64,000 bases of DNA from Ascarosepion bandense (GCA_037127315.1 JBBBDQ010001270.1:5729501-5793500); one strand, 5' to 3'; positions 32,067-43,473 are shown, counted from the stretch's first letter. Notes: generated by a model from the letters alone, not told the origin. Numbers and translations are program-made.

Positions 32067-32790
32067 ACTATATTGAATCCATAGCAAAATCCACTGCTAA
32101 GAAGGTTGGGTCAGTATGTCGATCCAGGATGTTTTTTCCGCCTGAATCCATCCTGCATATATACGTGCATAGAGTACTGCTGCCATTTATGGTCAGGCGC
32201 CCCTGCCGTTCTCCTCAGTGTTCTTGACAGGCTCCAAAGGAGAGTCTGTAATGTGATAGGTACTGATCTGGCGGCTCGACTGCAGCCACTTCCCCATCGT
32301 CGAAATGTGGCCTCCCTTTGTCTGTTCTATAAATACTTTCATGGCTTCTGCTCAGACTAACTTAAGTCACTGGTGCCTCCTCAACAGGTGTTTACTCGTG
32401 CAACCAGACTGGCAACTGGGTCCCACCCATTCACAGTCAGGTTAGCCAAATGCAGACGACAATTCTACTCCTGCAGCTTCTTCTCTCGCACTTCCCGCCT
32501 GTGGAACTCGCTCCCATATTCTTGCTTTCCTCACGGCTACAACCTTCAGAAATGTAAATGCAAAGTCAATACTCATCTATTAACCACTGGACTCTAGCTC
32601 TCTCCCCACCCCTGTATAACCTTCCCTTTCTCTCCACCTATGTATCTGTCATCGCACCTGCTTTCTCAGCTTTCTATCGCTCCTTTCTAACTAGTTTGTA
32701 CTCCTCACTCTTTTCTAATTAATCTTTTTACATTTATGTAGCCCCCTGCACATCAGTGGCATTTCCGCCTTGTTCGGGGTGAAATGATTA
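32067..32790 (+). pseudogene. LINE-A 3' fragment (subfamily 1)
   Basis: Starts NYIESIAKSTAKKVGSVCRS; a deletion removes the codons for KSTIRPC before EYCCHLWSGAPAVLL; then DRLQRRVCNVIGTDLAARLQ, NVASLCLFYKYFHGFCSD-stop, FTRATRLATGSHPFTVRLAK, SRTSRLWNSLPYSCF. 3' UTR ends TGTTCGGGGTGAAATGATTA. Confidence 0.92.
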
Positions 32791-32936
32791 AAAAAAAAAG
32801 CCAAAAAGAAAATGTAGGAATAATAGCCTTTATGAAGTGTGCAATGAAAGAAAGAAATAGAAATAAAAATGAATAATGATAAAAAATGGATAGGTATCGA
32901 ATAAAAAAACTAAATAACTATTAAATAAATTATACT

Positions 32937-33016
32937 GGCAAAATATTTATATCGATGTAACTTATATATTGGTGTACCTACTATAGAGCATCTTAAAAAG
33001 ATTAACCCAAAGTGGG

Positions 33017-33072
<56 letters not shown>

Positions 33073-33180
33073 CTTTTTTTTAAATCACCTGACGAAGAAG
33101 CAGTCCACATACAGGGCTAGCTTCGAAACCCGAAAATTTTTGTGTAGTGATACTATGAATTTATAAACCATTGTAACAAC
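32937..33180 (+). repeat. Box-(AT)n-hammerhead repeat, copy 1
   Basis: GCAAAATATTTATATCGATG ... GTGTACCTACTATAGAGCAT at 32937-32994 recurs at 37903-37977. Both are followed by (AT)n (here 33018-33070) and then a hammerhead-like motif. After it, GTGTAGTGATACTATGAATT and TATAAACCATTGTAACAA match the palindrome arms at 21.5 kb. This suggests one repeat unit containing the microsatellite. Confidence 0.7.
33089..33129 (+). ncRNA. Hammerhead-ribozyme-like motif, strong stem II
   Basis: CTGACGA at 33089-33095, then A, GAAGC, an 14-nt loop, GCTTC and GAAAC at 33125-33129. The core is intact and stem II is a perfect five pairs. The downstream CCCGAAAATTT lacks an obvious GTC-type triplet. Confidence 0.62.
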
Positions 33181-33190
33181 TATTACAGTA

Positions 33191-33192
<2 letters not shown>

Positions 33193-33232
<40 letters not shown>

Positions 33233-33264
33233 CGGTCTTTATTATAATAATATTATAATACAGA

Positions 33265-33300
<36 letters not shown>
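33193..33300. repeat. (AT)n tracts around a small palindrome
   Basis: AT tracts at 33193-33226 and 33266-33300 bracket TTATTATAATAATATTATAA. Confidence 0.9.
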
Positions 33301-33306
<6 letters not shown>

Positions 33307-33499
33307 TATAACATAGATATGTTACAATATCGCTACAAAAGTAGCCATTTTGTTTCGACACTATTGTGTCTTGTCAAGTGATGTGATAGTTCTTAAAAGC
33401 GTTTGAAGAACTATCACATCACTTTACAAGACACAATAGTGTCGAAACAAAATGGCTACTTTTGTAGTGATATTGTAACATATCCATGTTATAATTTAT
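33301..33499. mobile_element. Near-perfect 95-bp-arm palindrome with hammerhead-like motif in both arms
   Basis: 33301-33394 and 33406-33499 are inverted copies with about 3-4 mismatches. Each arm carries GACAC-TATT-GTGTC-type stem II next to GAAAC (minus 33353-33377; plus 33422-33448). The CTGANGA box is degraded (CTTGACAAG and CTTTACAAG). Near-identity of the arms shows recent origin or repair between them. Confidence 0.82.
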
Positions 33500-33821
33500 G
33501 AATAAATAATATTATTAGCTCTACATTTGTATTGAGCACTTTTTTAAAAATAGTGTTTCTTTGGACAAGGAATATTATTCCAACAATACTTGGTATATAT
33601 ATATTCTTCAATACTCGTTGACGTAATTATTGTAAAAGATAAATAATAAAGTCCTGTTAAACAGGAAAAAAGCACGCGGCAGGAGCTTTCATAATTGGTA
33701 GTAAATTTTCATAACTGGGAATAAAGAGAATGAAATGAGCCGTTACTGCTTCGCTATTGTCGTTTACTAATTAACGGAGCCGACTCTGCCTTGCTGTTGT
33801 ATCTCTCTCCATGAGCGCGGC

Positions 33822-33826
<5 letters not shown>
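33500..33826. other. Unassigned stretch
   Basis: No gene recognised; TCATAATTGG.AGTAAA and TCATAACTGGGAATAAA form a short direct repeat near 33691-33724. Confidence 0.45.

Positions 33827-33864
<38 letters not shown>
33827..33864. repeat. (AT)n microsatellite
   Basis: About 19 AT units abutting a hammerhead-like motif. Confidence 0.95.
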
Positions 33865-33867
<3 letters not shown>

Positions 33868-33871
33868 CCTC

Positions 33872-33930
33872 CATCTATGGCACGACTCGATATTTCATGC
33901 GTTATGCAATCATCAGGTACATATTTCAAA
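33872..33930 (-). ncRNA. Hammerhead-ribozyme-like motif with GTC triplet
   Basis: The minus strand reads CTGATGA (33916-33910), T, TGC-ATAAC-GCA, T, GAAA (33896-33893), TATCGA, GTC (33886-33884). It follows the 23.67 kb motif closely (same TGC/GCA stem II and GAGTC), though stem III is weaker. The two are probably copies of one element in opposite orientation, 10 kb apart. Confidence 0.6.
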
Positions 33931-34370
33931 CTACCAGTTTAATAGATTTTAATTTAAGGTCACTCGATATTCACGGGAATTAAATCATATGAGTTTTAGT
34001 TACTGCTTTTTAAATAACAAATTAAAAATTTAAATATTCTTAACGCAACTATAATTATTTTATTAGCACCTGAATAATAATAATAACAATCATACTGTAC
34101 ATATGTTCACTCTAATATGCATATTTATGAATTCACGGCACTATATATCTGTAAATTCAGATCACATTCAGGGAAATAGCTAGTTCAGCATGTCAGTTCG
34201 AGATAAGCAGTGTCGACCCCAGTCAACCAAAGAATCTTTTTGCTGCTCTGTAAATTAAAGTTACATTGTGCTCCTTGTTGGATCAGTTTTAATATTTAAA
34301 CGAGATTACTAGGATCCTCTCGGATAATTTACCAATCTTAAACTGTATTTTTTACTGCTTTTATATGTAT
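33931..34370. other. Unassigned stretch, probably same repeat family
   Basis: A+T-rich with (TAA)n-like run near 34073; no gene. Confidence 0.45.
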
Positions 34371-34389
34371 ATATATATATATATATATA
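34371..34389. repeat. (AT)n microsatellite
   Basis: About nine AT units at the 3' end of SINE-2. Confidence 0.9.
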
Positions 34390-34672
34390 AAGTCATCCGC
34401 AAACAGATCTGTTTCGCTGTATCACAGCTCATCACTACAGCTAGACATCCGATTACTTTTTAACACAGGATTGAAACCCGACCGAATTGGTGTCAGTCGG
34501 CGATTCTACCTCTGAGCTATAGGTTCTCGGCCGAAAGAGGCAGACTTTTAGCGTATAATGTATCATACGCCAGTAGCCAGAGTGCTCTAATTCGTTACTA
34601 AATGAGCGATGCGTAGATGCTAGAGTAGCTACTGTTTTTCAAAGTCTACCATAGTGATGATCCACATATATC
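34390..34672 (-). mobile_element. SINE-2, near full length
   Basis: The minus strand reads ACCTATAGCTCAGAGGTAGA (A box), then CGGTCGGGTTTCAATCCTGT (B box GGGTTTCAATCC). Body GTAGCTACTCTAGCATCTAC. The 3' end AGATCTGTTTGCGGATGACT runs into (AT)n. Confidence 0.9.
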
Positions 34673-34765
34673 GTCTTAATATGTATAGGGAAAACTACTA
34701 AAAAATGTAGTTTAAAAATGTATTTTTTTGACAGTATTTCTTTATATCTATTATTATATCTTATA

Positions 34766-34793
34766 TTTCAGACCGTCCTCGGTCCTTCATCAG
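34766..34793 (-). ncRNA. Hammerhead-ribozyme-like motif
   Basis: The minus strand reads CTGATGA, AG, GACCG-AGGA-CGGTC, T, GAAA. The core is intact and stem II is a perfect five pairs. TATAAGATA follows, no GTC. Confidence 0.58.
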
Positions 34794-34908
34794 AAACAAA
34801 TGATTTTAAAATTTAAATTAGAAACGTATTTCGCCAAATTTTAAGGACATATATAGAAAAAAATTATGTATATGTTCTAAAACATAATTTATAATAAATA
34901 TACTAAAT

Positions 34909-34928
34909 AATATATATATATATATATA
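34909..34928. repeat. (AT)n microsatellite
   Basis: About ten AT units before a LINE 3' end. Confidence 0.9.
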
Positions 34929-34934
34929 ATTTTT

Positions 34935-35285
34935 TTTTTAATCATATCACTCCAGGCAAGGCGATAAGGCCACTGGTGTGCAGGGGACTACGTAAGAGTG
35001 AAAAGATTGGAAAAGAGAAAGCCGGAAAGTACATCCTAAACAGGGAACAAGGGAGGAGCCTCTACACCTGTTCAATAGACATGGGTGGAATGTGAACCGG
35101 GCGATAGTTCATTCTATCTACTCCAATTGAAAGAAAAATAAACAAAAAGGAAAAGTGAAAAGATTGGAAAGGAGAAAGTCGGAAACCAGGGAACTAAACA
35201 GGGAACAAGGGATGAGCCTCTTCACCTGTTCAATAGACGTGGGTGGAGTGTGAACCGGGCGATAGTTTAGTCTATCTACTCCATA
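34935..35285 (-). mobile_element. Two LINE 3' ends (subfamily 4), partly duplicated
   Basis: 34935-35130 reads, on the minus strand, to TGCCTGGAGTGATATGATTA. The block AGTGAAAAGATTGGAAA to GAACCGGGCGATAGTT-.AT.CTATCTACTCC is repeated at 35152-35283. It matches 19.64-19.83 kb. Confidence 0.75.
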
Positions 35286-35294
35286 TATACTCAA

Positions 35295-35298
<4 letters not shown>

Positions 35299-35338
<40 letters not shown>

Positions 35339-35385
35339 TAAATAATATATGTATATATATATACTAAATAATATATATATATACT
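35299..35385. repeat. (AT)n with ACTAAATAAT interrupters
   Basis: AT tracts separated by ACTAAATAATATAT at about 35337 and 35362. Confidence 0.9.
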
Positions 35386-35399
35386 AAAGTAATTATTAT

Positions 35400-36210
35400 A
35401 GTGGTGGGGATAAATAAAGGAAGGAAACAAACATAGTAAGACAAAAAGATGAAAAAAAGAAAGAAACAAGGAAAGAAAGAAAATAAGCTCAGAAAGACAA
35501 AAAAAATAAAACGATTCATCAAAAAGAAAGATAGACAGGGAGAAAAATAGAAAAATATTTTTTAAAATATCAAGAAATAAAGAACAATAAAGAATAAAGA
35601 AAAAAAAAGAAAAGGAAGACACCTAAAAAAAAGAAGAACAGAAAAAAGAGTAGTAAAAGACAATAGGAAACGAATAGTGAAGAAAGAAAGAAAGAAAGAA
35701 AGAATGAAAGAAAAAGGAACGAACGAAAGAAAGAAAAAAGTCGAAAAAGACATAAGAAAATACGTGTAAGTCAAAAAGAAAAAAAGGAAAAAGAAAAAAT
35801 ATGAAGAGAAAGAGGGAAAGAGAGAGCGATATACTATGCAAGCAAGCAAGAAAAAAAGAAAGAAAAAAGAAAGAACGAAAGCAAGGAATAACGAAAGAAA
35901 GAAAAAATGAAAGAAGCGTGTCAGGTATACGAGTAAGTAAAAATAAGATAAAAATCAAAATAAAACATGGGAAGAGAGAGAAACAGAGAAAGAGAAAGAG
36001 AAGGAAAGAGAAGAAGAGAGATAGAGAGAAAATGAAAGAGAGAGAAAGAGGAGGAGAGAGAGAGAGAGAGAAGAAAAGAAAAATATCACCAAGCAAGAAA
36101 GAAAGAAAATTAATTGGTATCAAATGAATGGAGTGGGAAACTGCAATCAAATCAACTATAAAAGAAAGATAACGAGAAAAAGAAAAGAAAAAGAAAAAAA
36201 ATTGTGCCAC
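35400..36210 (+). repeat. 0.8-kb purine-rich tract (GAAA/GAGA)
   Basis: Almost all A and G on the plus strand, with GAAAGAAA and GAGAGAGA runs. Frames through it give Lys/Glu/Arg or Phe/Ser/Leu repeats only. No gene. Confidence 0.9.
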
Positions 36211-37086
36211 GGAAAAAAACGAAGCCGTGGATAATTAGGGTTATAAAGAAAATGGGTGATTAGTTATCGTCTGCTTCATTAATTCCGGGACAGTGATATT
36301 TTTGCTCTTGTTCCGAATCGGGTTTTGAAAGAGAAAGAACGGAGTGCTATCAGTAAGAAAGCCCAAAAAAGCGAAAAGCGACCACGACGCAGAGAAAATT
36401 CGTAGGGGGAAAAAATGATCTTCTAGTTGAAAGAGACAACAGAGACAGAAATAAGAATCAATCATTGTGTGAGGCGAACAGAACACGAGCGAAAAATCTA
36501 ATTATGAGCGCAAGGAACTGAAAGAAAAAGTAAAATGCACAGTGTGACACATTTTGTTTCGCATGCATAGCACCAGGCTTTAGCCAAACAAGTAGATGCA
36601 AAATGACAGTTTTATTAAAAGACAAACTAATAATAATAATAATAATAATAATAACGACAGATCAACACCTGTACCTGTTGTTATTAAGTCTTTATCGAAA
36701 TGAGCAAACAAATATGTTGAACAATTTTCCGGTTGGCTCTAATATATGAATTGTAAAAAACATATTGGTACTTCGCCGTTCTTGCGTAGATATCTCGTCA
36801 TGAAGTAACCACAATTAATATTTTTCTCCTCGATTGTATGCCACCTAACCTGCTTGCATCTTCTGACACAAGAACTGTTTTGTATCTTGAAGTCTCGAGT
36901 TAAACTTGCGAGCTATCTGTAGTATATAAAGCGAGGTCAAATTCAGTAATAATAATGATAAGAATACTCAACACCATATAACACATGCATTTTTGCATTT
37001 ATTTGTTTTGTGTGACGCTTCATAGGGGAAAGAGAGTTAAATCAACTTAAGGTATTAAATTTATGAGAGGCAACGTTGCTTAGTCA
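36211..37086. other. Unassigned stretch
   Basis: (TAA)n at about 36630-36652. Otherwise no recognised feature. Confidence 0.5.
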
Positions 37087-37098
37087 ATTTAATAATAA

Positions 37099-37873
37099 AC
37101 TCAGACCTCAAATGGAAGCACTATATTGAATCCATAGCAAAATCTACTGCTAAGAAGATTGGGTCACTATGTCGATCCAGGATGTTTTTTCCACCTGAAT
37201 CCATCCTGCATATATACAAGTCAACCATCCGTCCGTGCATGGAGTACTGCTGCCATTTATGGTCAGGTGCCCCTGCCGTTCTCCACAGTGTTCTTGACAA
37301 GCTCCAAAGGAGAGTCTGTAATGTGATAGGTATCTGGCGACTCGTCTGCAGCCACTTTCCCATCGTCGAAATGTGGCCTCCCTCTATCTCTTCTATAAAT
37401 ACTTTCATGGCTTCTGCTCGGATGAGCTTAAGTCACTGATGCCTCCTCAACAGGTGTTTACCCGTGCAACCAGACTGGCAACTGGGTCCCACCCATTCAC
37501 AGTCAGGTTAGCCAAACGCAGACGACAATTCTACTCCTGCAGCTTCCTCTCTCGCACTTCCCGCCCGTGGAACTCACTCCTGTATTCTTGCTTACCGGAC
37601 GGCTACGACCTCCAGAAATTTAAAAGCAAAGTTAATACTCACCTACTAACCACTGGACTCTAGCTCTCTCCCCTCCCCTGTATAATCTTCACGTTCTCTC
37701 CGCCCATGTATCTATCATTGCACCTGCTTTCTCAGCTTTCTATTGTTCCTTTCTAACTAGTTTGTACTCCTCACTCTTTTCTAATTAATCTTTCTACATT
37801 TATGTAACCCCCTGCACATCAGTGGCGTTTCCGCCTTGCTCGGGGTGAAATGATTAAAAAAAAAAAAAAGATT
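37099..37873 (+). pseudogene. LINE-A 3' fragment (subfamily 1) with target duplication
   Basis: Starts at codons SDLKW..YIESIAKSTAKKIG, then KSTIRPCMEYCCHLWSGAP, LDKLQRRVCNVIG, with an indel before LVCSHFPIV, then DELKSLMPPQQVFTRATRLA and a full 3' UTR. ATTTAATAATAA at 37087-37098 and ATTTAATAACAA at 37874-37885 form a 12-bp target-site duplication, one mismatch. Confidence 0.92.
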
Positions 37874-37902
37874 ATTTAATAACAAGTGCCGTCAAAAATG
37901 TC

Positions 37903-37977
37903 TGCAAAATATTTATATCGATATACCATCCAAAATGACGGCAACATATATACTGGCGTGCCTACTATTGAGTATCT

Positions 37978-38035
<58 letters not shown>

Positions 38036-38122
38036 ATAAAATAAAATAAATTTCGATGTTCAAAACTGTTGAATGATCATTTCAACATGAAATCTCTAAG
38101 AGAGATTTAACATCTCATCGGC
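37903..38122 (-). repeat. Box-(AT)n-hammerhead repeat, copy 2
   Basis: The box GCAAAATATTTATATCGAT at 37904 has a 21-bp insertion relative to copy 1, then GCGTGCCTACTATTGAGTAT and (AT)n at 37979-38029. On the minus strand, 38121-38080 reads CCGATGAGATG, a hairpin AAATCTCT-CTT-AGAGATTT, CATGTTGAAA: hammerhead-like with a degraded first box. Confidence 0.55.
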
Positions 38123-38140
38123 AACTACCAAATTTCAAAA

Positions 38141-38142
<2 letters not shown>

Positions 38143-38173
<31 letters not shown>
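38143..38173. repeat. (AT)n microsatellite
   Basis: About 15 AT units. Confidence 0.93.
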
Positions 38174-38175
<2 letters not shown>

Positions 38176-38479
38176 TTTAGGATAAAAATACAGCCTCCAG
38201 TAATAACTAACACTGTAAGTCTAACCCCCTCAGCACGGTTTTTTTTTATCTGTCCTCCCATGATTCTTTTTGTCTGGATAAATCTAACCCATTCATTGGT
38301 GTGTGGAATTTGGTCTGAAGAGCGGTCAGTAAGCGCTCCAAGAACTAAACTATTACCAATGGATTTATTTAAACATCCAACTTATTTTCATTACAATACT
38401 CTGTTAAATTCTAATATTGAGTTCTCATCGGATTAAAATCCCCTGTGGAATTAATCTTACAGTACCAAGGATACTGCTT
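38174..38479. other. Unassigned stretch
   Basis: No gene or known repeat recognised. Confidence 0.5.
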
Positions 38480-38895
<416 letters not shown>

Positions 38896-39236
38896 ACACA
38901 CTAATCTTTATTATAGTAGAGAGGATTACTATCTTACGTTTATTTATATAAAACACAACCTGAATTTAAACCCACGCTGTCTTGTGGTATAGTGAAGAAA
39001 ACCTAGAAAGAAAATCCGGTATATCATTGGTTAACTATCACCGGCTCATGCTAGGAAATCCTTGGGCAGTAAGATCTTTAACTGCGACGGTATGACTGCT
39101 TCAGCGAGTGCTTGAAGCTTATAGCTGCTAGCTTAACAATCAGATCAATCGCCATGCGAAAAACAAACAGAAAAAAAAAAGAACGAAGAATTCAGCTCAT
39201 TGTATTGCAAGCTGAAATGAGCGAACCATGCGCACA
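38896..39236. other. Unassigned, possible LINE-B 5' flank
   Basis: No clear feature. The plus frame into the endonuclease fragment (NKQKKKERRIQL) starts here. Confidence 0.45.
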
Positions 39237-39570
39237 TATCTTGTCGGATGACCTTCAGAAAATTGACGACTATATTAAGACTGTAGTGGTCAATTTTAAG
39301 CTAAACAGACCGAATATTGATGTGGCAGCTCTTCAGGACACACGACTTCCAGAAAGTGGACCTCCAAAGGACGAACGCTACATCTTTTTCTGGCAGGTGC
39401 TAGAAGGTGATGAATGCAGGGAACATGAATTTGGAATCGCTGTCATGAATACTCTGATCTGAATTATTGTACCTCTAGCAAATGGCACAGAAATAATTTG
39501 CATCGCTACATATGAAGGATTGTAAGTCTTGTGCGCATCTCTCTAAACTACTCCAGAAGTCAAAGGTAAG
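39237..39570 (+). pseudogene. LINE-B APE endonuclease N-terminal fragment
   Basis: Reads DDLQKIDDYIKTVVVNFKLN, RPNIDVAALQDTRLPESG, DERYIFFWQV, EHEFGIAVMNTLI, then stop and PLANGTEIICIATYEG. This is the start of an exonuclease-endonuclease-phosphatase domain as in RTE-like LINEs (usually ALQETRL). The catalytic Glu position appears as Asp here. Truncated after about 110 residues. Confidence 0.82.
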
Positions 39571-40204
39571 TTCTTCTCTCGACATGACTGCATTATCAAG
39601 CGTATCCCATCATATGAACATGGTTACTGTCTAGAGTGGTGGGTGCTATTCAAATGTTGTTGTCGAGTTATTTTCGCAGTGGAGGCTAGTATTTGTGCCA
39701 TAAGTCGGTCCTAATAGGTTTGACGTACAAAACGTTAGGAACTTGATATCATATGCATTAAGCAGTGTAATCTTGCCAGGTCGCTGACTACTTTCGTATT
39801 CGACTAACTGTCGACTACTATCGTCCAACATCGACTGACTCTCGTTCCTCTTACTACTCCTGCTTAAATTAGGCGGGAGAGCCTATTCACTATAGAATAG
39901 ATGTGTTTCACTATAACAAATGTACTGGCCAAACGGGGTAGATCACCAGGGTTTAAAAAATGAATAAAAATGTTCAAAGAAACTAAAATTCTGCTGTTAT
40001 CTGTTACGAACCCTGATCAGCCTCTAATTTTTATATGAATCCTGTACGAGTATAGAATTTTGTTGCGTACACGCAAAAAGTCAAATCAAATTTTATTGGG
40101 ATCCCGGACAAAGCCCTGGTTTGTAACGTTTAAAAAAATGAAATTGTTTTCCGGATTAGCTCAGGTTCTATTAATTCTATTTTGATGTGGACGACTGGTA
40201 GAGA
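39571..40204. other. Unassigned stretch
   Basis: No gene recognised; (CGACTA)-type imperfect repeats CGACTAACTGTCGACTACTA near 39800. Confidence 0.45.
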
Positions 40205-41342
40205 AATTTCTTCTTCTTCTAAGTGGCATGTCCTTTCAGGACGTAGGCGATCATGGTTCTTCACGTCTCCCTATCTCTGGTGGCTCTTAGTATATTTTCT
40301 TGTTACACCTTGCAACCCCCATTCCGTCATTCAACTGATCAGGCCCTTCAAATATGTTATCCGCTGCCTTCCTCTGTCTCTTTTTCCTTCTATCTGGCTT
40401 GTTAGTATCAGGTTCTCCAAGCCCTCCTTCCTCATTGCCTGTCTCAGGAACTTCAGTTGTCTCTTCCTGATGCTAACTATTAATTTTCTTTTCATTGCCA
40501 TTCTTTTCAATACCTCATTGTTGCTCGCATGCTCGGTCCACGATATCCGCAGCTTCCTTCTGTGGAATCACATTTCCGCTGCTCCAAGTTTTTTTTACTC
40601 ATCTTCGATGATATTTTCTCGCATTCACTGCCGTATTAATGAACTGACATCACATAGCAATCTAGCACTCTCTTCTTTGTTTCTAGCGAAATTTTCCTGT
40701 GTGTTAGTACTTTACTCAGCTTCTGAAACGCGTCCTTCGCCATGCCAATTCGCCTTCGGATCTCTGTGTCACAATTTCCATCTTCTGTTAGAACACTTCC
40801 TAGGTATTTAAATTTTTGTACTCTCTTGATTCTGGTATCCCCCACCTGTATTTGGCATTTTTGGTTGCTCTTTTTGCTGATGACCAGTTTTCATACAGTT
40901 TATTTGTAGTTCTTTTTGTCACTCTCCACAGCTACCTTCTGTAGGAGATCTTGTAGTTTTCTTTCCGTGTCTGCAATCAGTACTGTATCATCTGCATACC
41001 TTATGTTGTTCAAATTGTGGCCTCCAGTAACAAATTTTGGCGTAGCATCTACGGTTCTCAAAATATTCTCGCTGTACAAGTACAGATCCGGTGAAAAGAC
41101 ACATTGTCTTACGCCTCTTTCTACCTTTGTAAATCTGCTGAAATCGTTGCCTGTACGTATGCAGGCAGTTTGCTGCCAGTAGAGATTCTTGATTACTCTG
41201 ATGTCCTTCCCAAAAATGTCGAGGCTGTTGAGCACCTCCATCAATTCCTTGTGTTGTATTTTGTTGAATGCCTTCGCATAATCAATAAAACATAGGTACA
41301 AGTCCTTCTTTATTTCTATTGCTCTTTTCAGAGAGCATCCTA
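40205..41342 (-). pseudogene. LINE-B RT and C-terminal region
   Basis: Longest LINE-B piece. The minus strand reads KRAIEIKKDLYLCFIDYAKA (RT palm, first Asp), FNKIQHKELMEVLNSLDIFG, TKVERGVRQC-VFSPDL (one Gly of GVRQGC lost), NNIRYADDTVLIADTERKLQ (catalytic YADD). After a frameshift come MGDTRIKRVQKFKYLGSVLT and the region to GLIRW. Several shifts and stops in the distal part. 3' tail (GAA)n-like at 40206. Confidence 0.92.
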
Positions 41343-41809
41343 CGAGGAAATAAATAAAAGATTACCAACGACAGAATGAATAAACAACCAGTAGTTTGAA
41401 TAACAGAAGTTTAATATATTTAAAAAAATTCCAACAAACTATATTCGAGGGCGGGGTGGGAGAATATCATGTGTGCATGAAGTGTATGCAATACATTTGA
41501 AAAATTTACTGCATGTGTTTAGCAAGGCGATTAATCTGTTCAAAAATTTGCCTTAGTTGATAAAATTATTTTCATAATCCTCACTCATGAATACAAAAAA
41601 AATCAATATTCTTACTTGAGAATTTCAGAAATGAATAAATGAAACAATATTTCTGCGTGAATAGAATCATCTTCGGGCTTTTTGTGAAGAGTCGATATTT
41701 TTATTCGAGATGATTTCTTTTAGTAGACGTTGATATTCTGATGTATTGAAAGAACATGGTCTACAATACTGGAATCTCGACGTATTGAAAGAACATCCGC
41801 AAGAGCAAA
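41343..41809. other. Unassigned stretch
   Basis: GAACAT and ATATTCTGATGTATTGAAAG-type direct repeats near 41730-41790. No gene. Confidence 0.45.
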
Positions 41810-42052
41810 GACGGCTTATATCTCCACATTAGAGCCGGCCATCAACGCTAAGCGCAGCACGCTGTTTAGATTCAAGCACGAGCTTAGACGGCAAAATCTA
41901 CAAGTTCTGGAAAGACCCGGCAAACTGCACGTAGCTGTGCAAATGACTACGGATTCCATCTGACAGATAGTATTCAAAGGGCTTTGGTCAACGGCAACAT
42001 CTTGAACATGGTCGAGGGCATTAAACAAGCAACTGGTACACCAACAAAAAAG
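41810..42052 (+). pseudogene. LINE-B linker region (between endonuclease and RT)
   Basis: Reads LEPAINAKRSTLFRFKHELR, then after a shift CANDYGFHLTDSIQRALVNG and NILNMVEGIKQATGTPTKK. This matches the segment before the RT of RTE-like LINEs (typically ..GIKxATGTPTKKSAPL). It stops where the GA-rich array begins. Confidence 0.78.
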
Positions 42053-42054
42053 TA

Positions 42055-42255
42055 TGAGAGAGAGAGAGAGAGAGAGAGAGAAATAAAGAGAGAGGGGGAT
42101 AACAAATGTCATGAAGGTAATGACTAAACGGATAGTGAGAAATCAGAGAGAGTAAGAGAAAGATAGAGAGGGGGAGGGAGATAAAAATATACCTCTAATA
42201 TAAATAATAATTAATGCGAAAAGAAGACGGATATACCGAGAAAGAGAGATAAGAA

Positions 42256-42286
<31 letters not shown>

Positions 42287-42364
42287 AATAGAAAATATAC
42301 CTCTAATCCTAATAGTGATTAATGAGAAAGGAAGACGGATATACCGAGAAAGAGAGATTAAGAA

Positions 42365-42397
<33 letters not shown>

Positions 42398-42488
42398 AAG
42401 AGAGATAGAGAGAAATAAAAAATATATCTCTAATCCTAATAATGATTACTGAGAAAAGAAGACTCATATACCTAGAAAGAGAGTTTAA

Positions 42489-42534
<46 letters not shown>

Positions 42535-42711
42535 ATGAGAGAGAGAGAGAGAAAGAGCGAGGAGGATAACAAATGTCATGAAGGCAATGATTAAACGGAT
42601 AGTGAGAAATCAGAGAGAGTAAGAGAGAGAGAGAGAGAGAGAGAGGGAGATAAAAATATACCTCTAATATAAATAATAATTAATACGAAAAGTTGATGGA
42701 TATACCGAGAA

Positions 42712-42784
<73 letters not shown>

Positions 42785-42960
42785 GAAAATATACCTCTAA
42801 TCCTAATAGTGATTAATGAGAAAGGAGGACGGATATACCGAGAAAGAGAGATTAAGAAAGAGAGAGAGAGAAAAAGAGATAGAGAAAAATAAAAAAATAT
42901 ATATCTCTAATCCTAATAATGATTACTGAGAAAAGAAGACTCATATACCTAGAAAGAGAG

Positions 42961-43000
<40 letters not shown>

Positions 43001-43035
43001 AGAGAGAGAGAGAAAGACAGGGGAGAGAGAAATTG
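42055..43035 (+). repeat. GA-rich higher-order tandem array
   Basis: (GA)n runs alternate with a 75-bp non-GA spacer containing ATACCTCTAAT..TAATA and GACGGATATACCGAGAAAGA. Spacers start at about 42187, 42295, 42421, 42656, 42789 and 42898. A larger unit of about 470 bp is marked by GATAACAAATGTCATGAAGG at about 42099 and 42569. Confidence 0.92.
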
Positions 43036-43289
43036 AATGCAACGACAGTAAAAGTTGAAATCAATAAATTATAAGCAACAAAATAGTCCCACCTAGAAAA
43101 ATGCTACTATTACTAATAATAAGATGAAGGAGAAGAGGAGAAGAAAGGCTCTAATGATCCACTTTGAATGGCTCTCATGCCTTCACATCTTGATGTTTTC
43201 TTTTGGGTAAATTAACTAAATTGGTTTCATTACATTGGGAAATGAAGAAATCAAGAATGAAACATTTTAATTTCATTTTCATTTTGTAC

Positions 43290-43460
43290 GATTCGCTGGC
43301 TCACCACGGCTGCTCGTCCGACACTGGTCTGATCACGGCGGCGAGTGGTCATCGGCCAGGCGTCTATCTTGCGTCTTATCGCGCAAGCGCGTAGTCACCG
43401 ATTTCTTCGAAACTTAGCGAATTTCGTACATTTTGCCCGATTCGAGAAAACAGTGTTCGA
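43290..43460. repeat. G+C-rich repeat shared with 5.69-5.85 kb
   Basis: GATCACGGCGGCG, GCGTCTTATCGCGC and CACCGATTTCTTCGAAACTT recur at 5.69-5.85 kb in a different order. Unknown family. Confidence 0.6.
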
Positions 43461-43473
43461 GTAGCCATAGTTA

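Noticed and set aside
35338..36210. Phe/Leu/Ser-rich minus-strand frames and a Lys/Glu/Arg-rich plus-strand frame
   Set aside because: They result from the purine-rich tract composition.
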